Assembly: GCF_036885605.1 (NCBI RefSeq)
Contig: NZ_CP142523.1
Span: forward strand, 3,410,001-3,474,000
Source: Janthinobacterium sp. TB1-E2
Lineage (GTDB): Bacteria; Pseudomonadota; Gammaproteobacteria; Burkholderiales; Burkholderiaceae_D
Direction of reading: 5' to 3'
Length of the DNA: 64,000 nt
The notes under the pieces are model-generated. The model was not told the DNA's origin. It made no database searches and was given only the letters and a program-made list of their open reading frames with translations. The translations under genes were made by a program, and so were the position numbers. The first letter of the stretch is position 1; every line of letters begins with the position of its first letter. This document shows, piece by piece, positions 16,509 through 25,702 of the stretch.

Positions 16509-17722
16509 GGCGTCGCTCCCGCCGCTTCCGCCGACACGCGCGCATACACGGGCGCATAGCGGCCCACGCTGGCGCCCCAGCTGCGCTCCGTCTCGACAAA
16601 CGCGCGCGCCTGGCGCCGCAGCGCCGGCCAGCTGGCGGGTGCCTGCAGCAGGGCCAGTATCGCTTGCGCCAGCGCCCCGGCGTCGCCGGCGCGAAACAGC
16701 ATGCCCGTCTTGCCATGGTCGACCAGTTCGCGGTGGCCGCCCACGTCGGACGCCACCACGAGACGGCCCTGCGCCATCGCCTCTAACGGTTTCAAGGGCG
16801 TCACCAATTCCGTCAGGCGCATCGGCAGGCGCGGATACACGCAGATGTCGACCAGCTGATAATAGGCGGCCACCTGCGCGTGCGGCACTCTGCCCGCGAA
16901 CACCACGGCGTGGGCTATATCCAGTTGCGCCGCCAGCGCCCGCAGCTGGGCATCCTGCGGACCGCCGCCGGCCAGCAGCAGCCGCAATGCCGGCTGCGCC
17001 GCCAGTAGGCGCGGCATGGCGCGCAGCAGCAGGGCCAGTCCCTCGTAGGCATAGAACGAGCCGATGAAGCCGATAACAGGATGACCATCCAAACCCAGCC
17101 TGTGGGCCAGTGCTGGATTATCAGAGACATTGAAATCGCCCGCATCGACGGCGTTCGGAATCACGGTGATTTTATGCGCGGGCACGCCGCGCGCGCACAG
17201 CTCGCGCCGCAAGCCGTCACAGATGGTGGTGACGGCGTCGGCGCGGCGCAGCGCGTAGGTTTCCAGCGCGCGCGTGAGCCGGTAGCGCAGGCCGCCGGGC
17301 CGGCTGCTGCCATGGTCGGCGGCCGCGTCTTCCCAGAAGGCGCGCACTTCATACACGACGGGGATGCCCAGCGCGCGCCCAGCGTTGAGGGCGGCGATGG
17401 CGTTCAGCGCGGGCGAATGGGCGTGCAGGATGTCCGGTTTGAGGCGTTGCGCCAGCCGGCGCAGGCGCATGGCCAGGCCGATGATGACGGCCACTTGCCG
17501 CAGCACGGGCAGGCGCGCCCACCAGCGGGCATCGGGCGCCGTGCGGTAGAAATGCCAGCCGTCGACTAGCTGCTGCGCGCCATCGGACGGCCCCTGCTTG
17601 GCACTGGTGAGCTGCGTCGTGTGCCAGCCCATTGCGCGCTGCTGCCGCAGGATGGCCAGGGTGCGAAACGTGTAGCCGCTGTGCAGGGGCAGCGAGTGGT
17701 CGAGGATGTGCAGGATGCGCAT
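16505..17722 (-). CDS. exosortase A-associated glycosyltransferase (Daro_2409 family)
   Basis: A 405-residue family 4 glycosyltransferase of the type found only beside exosortase A (TIGR04063 pattern). It starts MRILHILDHSLPLHSGYTF, followed by RTLAILRQQRAMGWHTTQLT, with VIPNAVDAGDF in the middle and the donor-site block LVTPLKPLEAMAQGRLVVASDVGG. I chose ATG 17722 because it gives the family's exact N-terminus and leaves four bases to the upstream gene; the open frame further upstream is not family-like. The TGA overlaps the ATG of the fused GT4-PaaK gene. It adds one sugar of the repeat unit; specificity unknown. Confidence 0.9.
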   Translation of the reverse strand: MRILHILDHSLPLHSGYTFRTLAILRQQRAMGWHTTQLTSAKQGPSDGAQQLVDGWHFYRTAPDARWWARLPVLRQVAVIIGLAMRLRRLAQRLKPDILHAHSPALNAIAALNAGRALGIPVVYEVRAFWEDAAADHGSSRPGGLRYRLTRALETYALRRADAVTTICDGLRRELCARGVPAHKITVIPNAVDAGDFNVSDNPALAHRLGLDGHPVIGFIGSFYAYEGLALLLRAMPRLLAAQPALRLLLAGGGPQDAQLRALAAQLDIAHAVVFAGRVPHAQVAAYYQLVDICVYPRLPMRLTELVTPLKPLEAMAQGRLVVASDVGGHRELVDHGKTGMLFRAGDAGALAQAILALLQAPASWPALRRQARAFVETERSWGASVGRYAPVYARVSAEAAGATP

Positions 17723-17726
17723 GGCT

Positions 17727-19679
17727 TCAGTCCATGGCCATGGCCGGTGCGGGCACCGGCGCCTGGCGGCCATCAACGGGCAGCACCTGGCGCAAAAAGG
17801 CTTCGAACATCAGCAGCGACCATAACGGCGCGCTGTAGTCGCGCCGCCCGCTCGCATGCTGATCGAGCAGCAGGCGCACGTAATCCATGTCGAACAGGCC
17901 GCATTGCGCCAGGGTGGGACCCAGCAGCCGCTGTTGCAGGCGCTGGCGCAGCGGACCGCGCAGCCAGTCGGCCAGCGGCACGGAAAAGCCCATCTTCTGG
18001 CGGTACAGCAGGGTATCGGGCAGCAGCGGGCGCAGGGCTTTTTTCAGCAGGTATTTGCCTTCGCCGCGCCGCAGCTTGAACTGCGGCGGCAAGCCCGACA
18101 TCCACGCCACCAGTTCATGGTCGAGCAGGGGCGAACGCACTTCCAGCGCATGCGCCATGCTGGCCCGGTCGACTTTGGTGAGGATGTCGCCAGGCAGATA
18201 GGTTTTCAGGTCCAGGTACTGCACCTGCGACAGCGGGTCTTGCGCGGGGCTGGCCAGCGCGTGGCGGCGCAGCACCTCGACGGCGCGGTAGCCCTGCAGG
18301 CTGCGCCGCAGTTCGGGGCTGAACAGGCGCGCGCGCATGGCATCGCCCAGCAGGCTGACGCCGTGAAAATACGCGTCCGTCGTGTCGCGCGCCAGGCCCT
18401 CGAACGTCGTCTTGGCGCGCAGGAAGCGGGGTGCCCAGTCGGCCTTCGGATACAGCCGCCCCAGGGTGCCGAACAGCGACTGGCGCAAACCGGCCGGCAG
18501 CAGCGGATCCATCGCCTTGCGCACTTTTTCCTCGCGCGTGTGCAGGCGGTAGCGCCGGTAGCCGGCCAGGCTTTCATCGCCGCCGTCGCCCGACAGGGCC
18601 ACCGTGACGCGCTGGCGCGCCAGCTGGCAGACGCGGTAGGTGGGCATGGCGGAACTGTCGGCGAACGGTTCGTCGTACAGGTTGGCCAGCAGGTCGATCA
18701 GTTCAAAGTCGTCCTGCTCGACCTGGCGCGCATGGTGCGCCGTGCCGTAGCGGCGCGCCACCAGGTCGGCGTAGTGCGCCTCGTTGTATGCCGGGTCGCC
18801 GAACGAGATGGAACAGGTGTTGACGGGCGTGCTGCTGACGCCGGCCATCAGCGCCACGACGGCGCTCGAATCGACGCCACCGGACAGGAATGCCCCCAGC
18901 GGCACTTCGGCCACCATGCGGATGCGCACGGCTTCGCGCAGGCGCGCCAGCAGTTCGTCGGCCGCCTGCGCCTCGCTGGCGGCGGGATTCGGCACGAAGG
19001 AAATGTCCCAGTACGATTGCGGCGCCGGCAGCGGCTGGCCCGCGCGGATGGACAGGGTATGCCCGGGCGGCAGCTTGCGCGCGTGCTGGAAGATGCTGCG
19101 CGGCTCGGGCACGTAGCCGTAGGCGAAATACTCTTCCACGGCCAGCGGGTCGAGCGCGCGCGGCATGGCCGGATGTGCAAGCAGGGCTTTGAGTTCGGAG
19201 CCGAACAGCACGGTGCCGTCCTGCGCCTCGCCGTAGTACAGCGGTTTGACACCGAGGCGGTCGCGCGCGAGGAACAGCAGGTGGCGGCGGCGGTCCCACA
19301 GGGCGAAGGCGAACATGCCGCGCAGGCGCTGTACGCATTGTTCGCCCCATTGTTCCCACGCGTGGACGATGACTTCCGTGTCGCTGCTGGTGCGGAACTG
19401 GTGGCCGAACTGGCGCAGTTCCGCCATCAGGTTGCGGTAGTTGTAGATTTCGCCATTGAAGACGATGGCGATGCTGCGGTCGGCGTTGAACAGCGGCTGC
19501 TGGCCGCTAGCCAGGTCGATCACGGACAGGCGCCGGTGCGCCAGGCCGAGGCCCGGCTCGCGGTGCAATCCCCCTTCATCCGGCCCCCGGTGGCGCAGGC
19601 TGTGGTTCATGCGCGCCAGCAGCAGCACGTCGATGTCGCGCTGGCCCTGCAAATCAAAGATGCCGCTGATGCCGCACAT
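17727..19679 (-). CDS. exosortase A-associated amidotransferase 1 (asparagine synthase-like)
   Basis: A 650-residue glutamine-dependent amidotransferase. The N-terminal nucleophile Cys2 is exposed in MCGISGIFDLQG after Met removal. HRGPDEGG and RLSVIDLASGQQPL follow in the glutaminase domain, and SGGVDSSAVVALMAG is the ATP-pyrophosphatase loop of the synthetase domain. This is the asparagine-synthase-like enzyme of XrtA loci (TIGR03108 pattern). It is thought to amidate a carboxylate, plausibly a uronic acid made by the TviB-type dehydrogenase in this locus (inference). ATG 19679 is fixed by the required Cys2; AAAGG precedes it. Confidence 0.93.
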   Translation of the reverse strand: MCGISGIFDLQGQRDIDVLLLARMNHSLRHRGPDEGGLHREPGLGLAHRRLSVIDLASGQQPLFNADRSIAIVFNGEIYNYRNLMAELRQFGHQFRTSSDTEVIVHAWEQWGEQCVQRLRGMFAFALWDRRRHLLFLARDRLGVKPLYYGEAQDGTVLFGSELKALLAHPAMPRALDPLAVEEYFAYGYVPEPRSIFQHARKLPPGHTLSIRAGQPLPAPQSYWDISFVPNPAASEAQAADELLARLREAVRIRMVAEVPLGAFLSGGVDSSAVVALMAGVSSTPVNTCSISFGDPAYNEAHYADLVARRYGTAHHARQVEQDDFELIDLLANLYDEPFADSSAMPTYRVCQLARQRVTVALSGDGGDESLAGYRRYRLHTREEKVRKAMDPLLPAGLRQSLFGTLGRLYPKADWAPRFLRAKTTFEGLARDTTDAYFHGVSLLGDAMRARLFSPELRRSLQGYRAVEVLRRHALASPAQDPLSQVQYLDLKTYLPGDILTKVDRASMAHALEVRSPLLDHELVAWMSGLPPQFKLRRGEGKYLLKKALRPLLPDTLLYRQKMGFSVPLADWLRGPLRQRLQQRLLGPTLAQCGLFDMDYVRLLLDQHASGRRDYSAPLWSLLMFEAFLRQVLPVDGRQAPVPAPAMAMD

Positions 19680-19689
19680 GGAAGGCCTT

Positions 19690-20892
19690 TCAGGGAATGG
19701 TGGACAGGGGGGAAGGCTGGCGCGCACCGGTCAGGCGGTCGTACACGGCCAAGTAGGCGCCGGCCATGGCGGGCAGGCTGTGCTCGGCCAGCACCTGGCG
19801 CCGGCCGCGCGCGCCGTGACGGGGGCCCAGTTCCGGCATGCTGTAGTAGTCGAGCATGGCGTCGGCCAGCATTTCGGGTGAACCGGGCGGCACCAGGGTG
19901 CCGCTCCAGCCCGACTGCACCAGTTCCGCGTTGCCGCCCACTTGCGTGGCGACGATGGGCAGCCCCGTCGCCATCGCTTCGAGGATGGTGTTCGAGCTGC
20001 CTTCGGCCAGCGAGGGCAGCACGAACAAGTCCATGGTGCGCAGCAGTTGCGCCACGTCGTCGCGCGCGCCGGGCAGCCAGGCAAGGTGCGCCACGCCGGC
20101 TTGCTGCAGCAGCTCCAGGCAGGCCTGGCGGCACGGCCCGTCGCCGACGATGATCAGGCGCAGGCGCGCGCGGGCGCCCGGCTGCGCCAGCAACAGCAAG
20201 AACGCGCGCACCAGCGAGGCATGGTCCTTGACGTCCGCCATGCGGCCCACGCTGCCGATGACGAAGGCGCCGTTGCACAGGAAGCCGGGCGGGCCCACGG
20301 CAGCCGGCGGCCCCAGGCGCGGGTGGAATTGCACGCTGTCGACGCCATTGCCGATGTGCGACACCTGCGCGGGTGCCGCGCCGATGGCGTCCACCAGCCA
20401 TTGTCCCAGGTCGGCGCTGACGGCGATGAAGTGCTGCACCAGCGGCAGCATCAATTTGCGCAGCAGCCGGTATTTGCGGCGGGTGCCGTGCAAGTCGCTC
20501 ATGTCGCGCCCGTGTTCGCCATGCACGCGCAGGCGCACGCCGGCCAGGCAGGCCAGCAACTGCGCCTCGATGCAGCCGAGGTTACGCGTGTGCACCACTG
20601 CCGGCCGCAGCTGTTTCAGCACGCGGTACAGGTGCAGGTAGTGGCGCCAGTCCTTGCCTTCGCGCTTGTCCAGGCTGATCACATCGACACCGGGCGTGGT
20701 CAGGCGCAGGCGAAACGCGGTGGCGTTCTTCATGCAGACGATGGCGTGCCGGTAGCGTTCCGGCGGCAAATGGTTGATCAGGTTGACGAGGCCGTTTTCC
20801 AGCCCGCCCACGTCGAGCTGGTGGATCACGTGCACGATCAGGGGCGCGACGCTGGCCGCTTCCGTGCCGCCGGTGTCGAAGTCAAGGGCCAT
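19690..20892 (-). CDS. PEP-CTERM/EpsH1-associated sugar transferase, stp2 type
   Basis: A 400-residue family 4 glycosyltransferase. VIHQLDVGGLENGLVNLINHLP near the start, HTRNLGCIEAQ, HGEHGRDMSD, HIGNGVDSVQFHP and PSLAEGSSNTILEAMATGLP are characteristic of the stp2 family of exosortase A loci (TIGR03088 pattern). ATG 20892 overlaps the exosortase gene's 3' end by 11 bases, as is usual in this operon. Further upstream in-frame codons are inside the exosortase gene. It acts on the cytoplasmic face, transferring a sugar to the lipid-linked unit; donor unknown. Confidence 0.92.
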   Translation of the reverse strand: MALDFDTGGTEAASVAPLIVHVIHQLDVGGLENGLVNLINHLPPERYRHAIVCMKNATAFRLRLTTPGVDVISLDKREGKDWRHYLHLYRVLKQLRPAVVHTRNLGCIEAQLLACLAGVRLRVHGEHGRDMSDLHGTRRKYRLLRKLMLPLVQHFIAVSADLGQWLVDAIGAAPAQVSHIGNGVDSVQFHPRLGPPAAVGPPGFLCNGAFVIGSVGRMADVKDHASLVRAFLLLLAQPGARARLRLIIVGDGPCRQACLELLQQAGVAHLAWLPGARDDVAQLLRTMDLFVLPSLAEGSSNTILEAMATGLPIVATQVGGNAELVQSGWSGTLVPPGSPEMLADAMLDYYSMPELGPRHGARGRRQVLAEHSLPAMAGAYLAVYDRLTGARQPSPLSTIP

Positions 20893-22462
20893 GCGGCAGC
20901 TCCTGCAAGCGTTGTTCGATGACGGGCAGTGCCGCCTGCAGGAACGCTTGCAGGCGCGCGCGCGGCGCCAGCGCCAGCTCGTCGTAGGCGGCAAAGACGA
21001 TGATGTCGGCGCCATCCTGGCGCCTGCCCAGCAGCTTGGCTTGCGCCAGCAGCAGTTTTACCAGCACGGGCCTGGCCGTGACGATGCCTCCCTGGCGATA
21101 GACGCGCCACACGAGCAGGCGTTCGCCGCCGTACGCCAGCACGCTTTCGCGCACGGCCAGCTTGCCGTTGACCAGGTTGACGTGCCGCACGCGCTGCGCC
21201 AGCGGCATCCAGCGGGCGCCGTACGGCAAGGCCTGGTGCGTCAGCAGCTCGGCGTCGCGCGCCTGGCGTGCATACCAGTGCAGTTGCAGCCCCACGGGCG
21301 CGCCGTCGCCGTCCTGGCGCGCATAGGTGGCGGCAAACCGCGCGGGCGTGCCCGCATATGGCGCTTGCCAGTCGGGTACCGCGTCGTGCAGGCGCCGCCA
21401 GGCGGGCGGATCGGGCAAGGCCAGCACCATGGCAGGCAGCGTGGCGCCATCATCGCGCTGGCTGGCCAGCGCCAGTGCCGGCCACACGGCCGCCAGCAGC
21501 AGGCAGGCCACGCCGGCGCGCACGGCGGCGCGCGGGCTGGCCGCGCCGGCGCTCAGGCGCACGGGCAGGGCTGACGGTACGGCGCGTGGCGGCGGCAATT
21601 CGCGCCAGCGCGCGGCCAGCCAGAACAGCAGCAGCGCCACCAGGCCGAAGAACAGCCAGCCATAGATCAGGTGGTCGACACCGACGGCCAGGCGCATGTC
21701 GCTCAGGTGGCCCAGCATCACGATCAGGTAGGCGCGCACGCCGTTGGCGAGGATGGGAACCAGCAGGGCGGCGGCCATGACGGCCACGCGCCGCCGCGTG
21801 CTGTGGCAGTTCACATGGGCGAACAGGGCGCCCAGGGCCAGCGCGGCGATCAGATAGCGCAAGCCGCTGCACGCTTCCACCACCGACCAGTTGCCGGTGG
21901 GCAGAGAAAAATTGCTGCCATCGCGAAACACAGGCACCCCCGACCATTGCAGCGCGGTCACCGTGAAAGCGGCCGTGAAGTCGATCAGGGGCTCGATGAA
22001 GACTTCGCCAAACGGTACGGCGAGGAACAGATACGCCAGCGGAAAGGCCAGCAGGCGCACGGCCGGCCAGCCGAGGATGGCCAGCACGCAGGCGGGCAGC
22101 ATGGCCGTGGCCGCATATTGTTCCACCACGGGCACGTTGGCGGCGTCGGCCAGCAGCCATGTCAGGCCCAGCACGCCCAGCAGCAGCAAGCCCTGGCGCG
22201 ACGGCCGGGGGGCCAGCGCGGCCAGGCGGGCGCGCTGGCGCCAGGCCAGCCAGCAACTGATGGGCACGATCAGGAAACCGTGCGCGAACGTTTGCGAGCG
22301 GGCCCACAGTTCCACCATCGACCAGAAAGTGGCGTGGTACAGCAGCACGACGGCGGCCAGCGACAGCAGCAGCGCCGCCAGCGCGGCCTGGCGCCGCGGA
22401 TGACCGTGCGGCAGGACGGCCGCATCCGGCAAGCGGGCCAGCTGGTCGAGCTGCAAGCTCAT
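20882..22462 (-). CDS. xrtA: exosortase A with C-terminal EpsI domain
   Basis: A 526-residue membrane cysteine transpeptidase/protease that recognises PEP-CTERM tails and anchors proteins at the surface. The catalytic residues sit in VVEACSGLRYL (Cys198), NGVRAYLIV (Arg243) and GVDHLIYGWLFF (His264). About eight membrane helices cover residues ~25-285. The remaining ~210 residues are an EpsI-type domain (WRRLHDAVPDW, RQGGIVTARPVLVKL), which in other genomes may be a separate gene. ATG 22462 overlaps the stp1 stop. The frame stays open far upstream only because it is antisense-like sequence inside the stp1 gene. Confidence 0.95.
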   Translation of the reverse strand: MSLQLDQLARLPDAAVLPHGHPRRQAALAALLLSLAAVVLLYHATFWSMVELWARSQTFAHGFLIVPISCWLAWRQRARLAALAPRPSRQGLLLLGVLGLTWLLADAANVPVVEQYAATAMLPACVLAILGWPAVRLLAFPLAYLFLAVPFGEVFIEPLIDFTAAFTVTALQWSGVPVFRDGSNFSLPTGNWSVVEACSGLRYLIAALALGALFAHVNCHSTRRRVAVMAAALLVPILANGVRAYLIVMLGHLSDMRLAVGVDHLIYGWLFFGLVALLLFWLAARWRELPPPRAVPSALPVRLSAGAASPRAAVRAGVACLLLAAVWPALALASQRDDGATLPAMVLALPDPPAWRRLHDAVPDWQAPYAGTPARFAATYARQDGDGAPVGLQLHWYARQARDAELLTHQALPYGARWMPLAQRVRHVNLVNGKLAVRESVLAYGGERLLVWRVYRQGGIVTARPVLVKLLLAQAKLLGRRQDGADIIVFAAYDELALAPRARLQAFLQAALPVIEQRLQELPHGP

Positions 22463-23754
22463 GTGGATGGCTCCCGCACGGGCTGCAAAGGCGAGGCGGC
22501 GCCGCTGGAGGCAGCCTCGGAATTGGCCTCGGCTGGCAGGCCCAGCATGGCGCCAAGGCCGCGCAGATTGCGCTCCCAGTCGTAGTCCTGCAAGACCAGC
22601 TGGCGCGCCGCCGCGCCGATGGCCGCGCCGCTCCCTTCGGCCGCGCCACTTTGCGCATTGCGCAGCACGCGCGCCGCATGGTGGATGAATTCGGCGTCGT
22701 CGCGCGCCAGCAGCAGTTCCAGGCCCGGCTGCGCGGCGATGCCTTCGAGCGCCTGCGGCGTGGCCAGCACGATCTTGCCCATCGCCATCGCTTCGAGCAC
22801 CTTGTTTTGCACGCCGCGGGCGATGCGCAGGGGCGCCACGGCCAGCGCCGCGCCGGCCAGGTAGGGCCGGATATCGGGCACCTTGCCCGTCACCACCACG
22901 CCGGCCACCCGCGCCAGCGCCGTGACGGCGGGCACGGGTGCGCTGCCGACGATATAGAACTGCAGCTGGGGAAACTGGCGCCGCAGGGCGGGCCAGACGT
23001 GGCGCACGAACCATTGCACGGCGTCGACGTTCGGCCAGTAATCCATGGCTCCCGTAAACACCAGCGCCTGCACGCCCGCCGGATACACGCCAGGCTGGGC
23101 CGGCATGGGCGTGAAATACGCCGTGTCGACGCCGTTGTTGAAGTAGCCCGTCTTGCGCCGCGCCATCGGTGCGCACTGGCGGAACAGGGCCGCTTCGGCC
23201 GGCGAGACGAAGCTGGCGGCTGTGAACTGCTGGGCGATATGGCGCTCGTACTGCAGCAGCAGCTGCGCTTCGCGCCGGTACAGCTGCGACATGGGCCAGG
23301 GCTTGCTGTCGCCGTACTGGCGCCATTTGTCGGAATCGACGTCGACGAAATCGATCACGCGGTGCAGATGCCGGCTCGCGCTGCCGTCGATGTATTGCGC
23401 CATGGGCCCGGAAAAGGCCAGCGCGTGGCGCACCTTGCCGCCGGACACCAAGCCGTCGACCCATTGCAGCAGGCGCGCATCGCGGTAGTACTGCACGCTC
23501 ATGGCCTGGCGCGACAGCAGCGCCTGCATGGCGCGCCAGCGGGCCGGGCCGCGCCGCAAGTCGATGAAGCGCGTGCTGGCGCACAGGGCGGCCACGGTTT
23601 TCGCGTGCTGCCAGTCGTCGTCATCGTCGATGAAGCAGCCCAGGTGCACGCGGAAATGCCGGCTCAGGTATTGCAGCATGTGCCACGAGCGTATCTTGTC
23701 GCCCTTGTTGGGCGGATACGGCAGGCGGTGGGCGAGGAAGAGCAGTTCGCGCAT
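22459..23754 (-). CDS. PEP-CTERM/EpsH1-associated sugar transferase, stp1 type
   Basis: A 431-residue glycosyltransferase of the stp1 family (TIGR03087 pattern). It has the exact N-terminus MRELLFLAHRLPYPPNKGDK, VIDFVDVDSDKW, KTGYFNNGVDTAYF, LVFTGAMDYWPNVDA and a C-domain donor block VQNKVLEAMAMGKIVLATPQA. Direct partner of exosortase A in most XrtA loci. The ATGA overlap with xrtA indicates coupled translation. It is separated by 14 bases from the FemAB-like gene upstream. The last ~20 residues are Ser/Ala-rich and not part of the family fold. Confidence 0.93.
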   Translation of the reverse strand: MRELLFLAHRLPYPPNKGDKIRSWHMLQYLSRHFRVHLGCFIDDDDDWQHAKTVAALCASTRFIDLRRGPARWRAMQALLSRQAMSVQYYRDARLLQWVDGLVSGGKVRHALAFSGPMAQYIDGSASRHLHRVIDFVDVDSDKWRQYGDSKPWPMSQLYRREAQLLLQYERHIAQQFTAASFVSPAEAALFRQCAPMARRKTGYFNNGVDTAYFTPMPAQPGVYPAGVQALVFTGAMDYWPNVDAVQWFVRHVWPALRRQFPQLQFYIVGSAPVPAVTALARVAGVVVTGKVPDIRPYLAGAALAVAPLRIARGVQNKVLEAMAMGKIVLATPQALEGIAAQPGLELLLARDDAEFIHHAARVLRNAQSGAAEGSGAAIGAAARQLVLQDYDWERNLRGLGAMLGLPAEANSEAASSGAASPLQPVREPST

Positions 23755-23768
23755 GGTGGGTCCTTTGC

Positions 23769-24854
23769 TTAGCCCAGTTGCCGCACGATGTGCGGCCCCA
23801 GCAGGTTGGCCAACGGCAGCGGCAGGCGGCGCCAGGCGCGGATGAACAGCGCGTATTTCGGATTCAATGGGTTGACTTCCGGCAAGGCCTTGGCGCGCAC
23901 GAGCTTGTAGGCATATGGCAGCGGCTGCGGCGCAAAGCCCCAGTTCTTCTTGAAGTCGTATGCCCCGGTTCCCAACTTGCTGCGGCCGAAATCGAACAGG
24001 CGGTAGCCGCGCGCGCAGGCGCGGCGCATCGCTTCCCAGTACATGAAATCGTTGGCGCCCGTGCTGCGGGCCAGCACGCTGCCGCCGCCGTAATACGGCA
24101 GCACTTCATCGCGGAAATAGAACAGCAGCACGCTCGCTTGCGCCTGCTGGCCGTGGTAGACGGTGAGGATGTCGCAGGCGTCAGCAAACACCGTGCGCAG
24201 CAGGGCAAAATGGCGGCGCGCGAAGACGGGCGTGCCCAGCCGGTGCACGCTGGCCGCATAGATCGGGTAGAAACGGCTGATGTCATAGTCGATCGCGCTG
24301 TGCAGGCCGGCCGCCATGGCCTTGCGCACGACGGCGCGCTGCTTGCGGGGAATGGCCAGCAGATTCTGTTCGGCGTCGGGGAGCAAGGGGCGGCGGAAGG
24401 TCGCGTACAGGGGTTTCTGTAGCCATGAGGCGTCCAAGGTTTCCTCCGGCACTTCGCGCCAGCGGTATTCCAGGTGGCCCACGCCGAGACGCCGGGCCAG
24501 TGCCAGCGCGGCGCTGTCGAGGGCCTGGCGGACGGAAGAATTGCCGCCGGCGACGCCGCCATACACGCAAAAGGGCAGCGACACGAGGGCGGAGCCGAAC
24601 AGCCGGCTGCGCAGGTGGGCCAGCGGCAGCACGCCGGCGATGCGCCCGTCCTGTTCCGCGTACAGGAAATGGCTGTCGTGTTTGAAACCTTGCTCCATGA
24701 TGGTTTGCCAGCCGGCCCGGTGAAAGAAGGTCGCTTCCGGGCACGTGTCGACAAAGGCGTCCCAGCGCGCATGCTCGTGCCCCTGCAGGGACCGCACGGC
24801 GATGGCGGCGCTCGATGGTGCCGGGTCGGGAGCAAGGCTGGCCTCGTGCATCAT
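23769..24854 (-). CDS. FemAB family XrtA/PEP-CTERM-associated protein
   Basis: A 361-residue GNAT-fold FemAB-like protein (TIGR03019 pattern). Diagnostic blocks are WDAFVDTCPEATFFHRAGW, SLPFCVYGGVAG, GVGHLEYRWRE, FARRHFALLRTVF, and FDFGRSKLGTGAYDFKKNWG. FemAB proteins transfer aminoacyl groups to peptidoglycan precursors; the XrtA-linked subfamily probably aminoacylates or acylates a polysaccharide precursor (inference). Two adjacent ATG codons (24854 and 24851) are possible starts; GGAAAG lies upstream. The start overlaps the deacetylase stop by four bases. Confidence 0.92.
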   Translation of the reverse strand: MMHEASLAPDPAPSSAAIAVRSLQGHEHARWDAFVDTCPEATFFHRAGWQTIMEQGFKHDSHFLYAEQDGRIAGVLPLAHLRSRLFGSALVSLPFCVYGGVAGGNSSVRQALDSAALALARRLGVGHLEYRWREVPEETLDASWLQKPLYATFRRPLLPDAEQNLLAIPRKQRAVVRKAMAAGLHSAIDYDISRFYPIYAASVHRLGTPVFARRHFALLRTVFADACDILTVYHGQQAQASVLLFYFRDEVLPYYGGGSVLARSTGANDFMYWEAMRRACARGYRLFDFGRSKLGTGAYDFKKNWGFAPQPLPYAYKLVRAKALPEVNPLNPKYALFIRAWRRLPLPLANLLGPHIVRQLG

Positions 24855-25702
24855 GTGCTTTCCAGAAAAATACGGTCCATGCGGTCCCAGGCGAAGTCGC
24901 CCGTCAGGCGTCCCAGCCGTGCTTCCATGCGCCCCAGGTTCAGGTAGTGGCGAAAGCGCGTCCTGGCGCTGAGGCCCGGCGGACGCGGCTGGCCGGGATC
25001 GAGTTCCCAAGGATGAAAATAGAATATGCCAGCTTGCCCGTCGCGCGAATTGATGCGTCGCAAAAGCCAGCGCGACAGTGCATACGGCATCAACCTGAAA
25101 TAGCCGCCGCCGCCGGCCGGCAGGTTGCGCCCGCGCAGGCGCACGGTGCTGACGGGCAGTTCCAGCACGCCGTGCGGACCGCGCGGGCGCCAGGCGAAGC
25201 GGGGAGCATCGGGCATGCCGTAGTGGTCGTGGCGGATCGGATAGATGCTGGAACTGTAGCGGTAGCCCGCTTCCTGCAGCACGTCGAAAGCCCACAGGTT
25301 GGCCGCGCCGATGGAAAAGCTGGGCGCCCGGTAGCCGCGCACGGCCAGCCCCGTCAATTGCTCGAGGATGCTCTTGCTGCGGCGCACGTCTTCGGCGAAT
25401 TGCGCGGCCGACTGGTCGCTGGCGCGCAGGTGCGCATAGCCGTGGCTGGCCACTTCGTGCCCGGCGTCGGCCACGCGGCGCAGCATGGCCGGATAGCGCT
25501 CGGCGATCCAGCCCAGGGTAAAGAAGGTGGCGTGGATGCGCCGGCTGTCGAGCAGCAGCAGGATGCGCTCGATATTCGCCTCGACCCGGCATTCCAGGCG
25601 GGGCCAGTCGGCGCGCGCGATGTGCGGCGCGAAGGCGGACACCTGAAAGTAATCTTCCACGTCGATGGTGAGCGCGTTGCGCAATATCAGCGGCGGTGTC
25701 AC
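24851..25702 (-). CDS. XrtA system polysaccharide deacetylase
   Basis: A 283-residue NodB/CE4-type deacetylase (TIGR03006 pattern). NALTIDVEDYFQVSAF carries the catalytic Asp (Asp14/Asp17 region), SHGYAHL the metal-binding His pair, and VRGYRAPSFSI the Arg-containing motif; FYFHPWELDP ends the fold. It should remove N-acetyl groups from the polysaccharide or its precursor. The only reasonable start is GTG 25702, which overlaps the wecB TGA (GTGA). No signal peptide is visible, as is usual for this subfamily. The long open frame further upstream lies antisense-like within wecB and is not part of the gene. Confidence 0.9.
   Translation of the reverse strand: MTPPLILRNALTIDVEDYFQVSAFAPHIARADWPRLECRVEANIERILLLLDSRRIHATFFTLGWIAERYPAMLRRVADAGHEVASHGYAHLRASDQSAAQFAEDVRRSKSILEQLTGLAVRGYRAPSFSIGAANLWAFDVLQEAGYRYSSSIYPIRHDHYGMPDAPRFAWRPRGPHGVLELPVSTVRLRGRNLPAGGGGYFRLMPYALSRWLLRRINSRDGQAGIFYFHPWELDPGQPRPPGLSARTRFRHYLNLGRMEARLGRLTGDFAWDRMDRIFLEST

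Noticed and set aside
17856..20153. Rightward 765-codon open frame
   Set aside because: Antisense to the amidotransferase and stp2 genes, which have full motifs; composition is shadow-like.
22463..23584. N-terminal extension of exosortase A to 900 codons
   Set aside because: The extra part overlaps stp1 in another frame and has no exosortase features; ATG 22462 fits the family.
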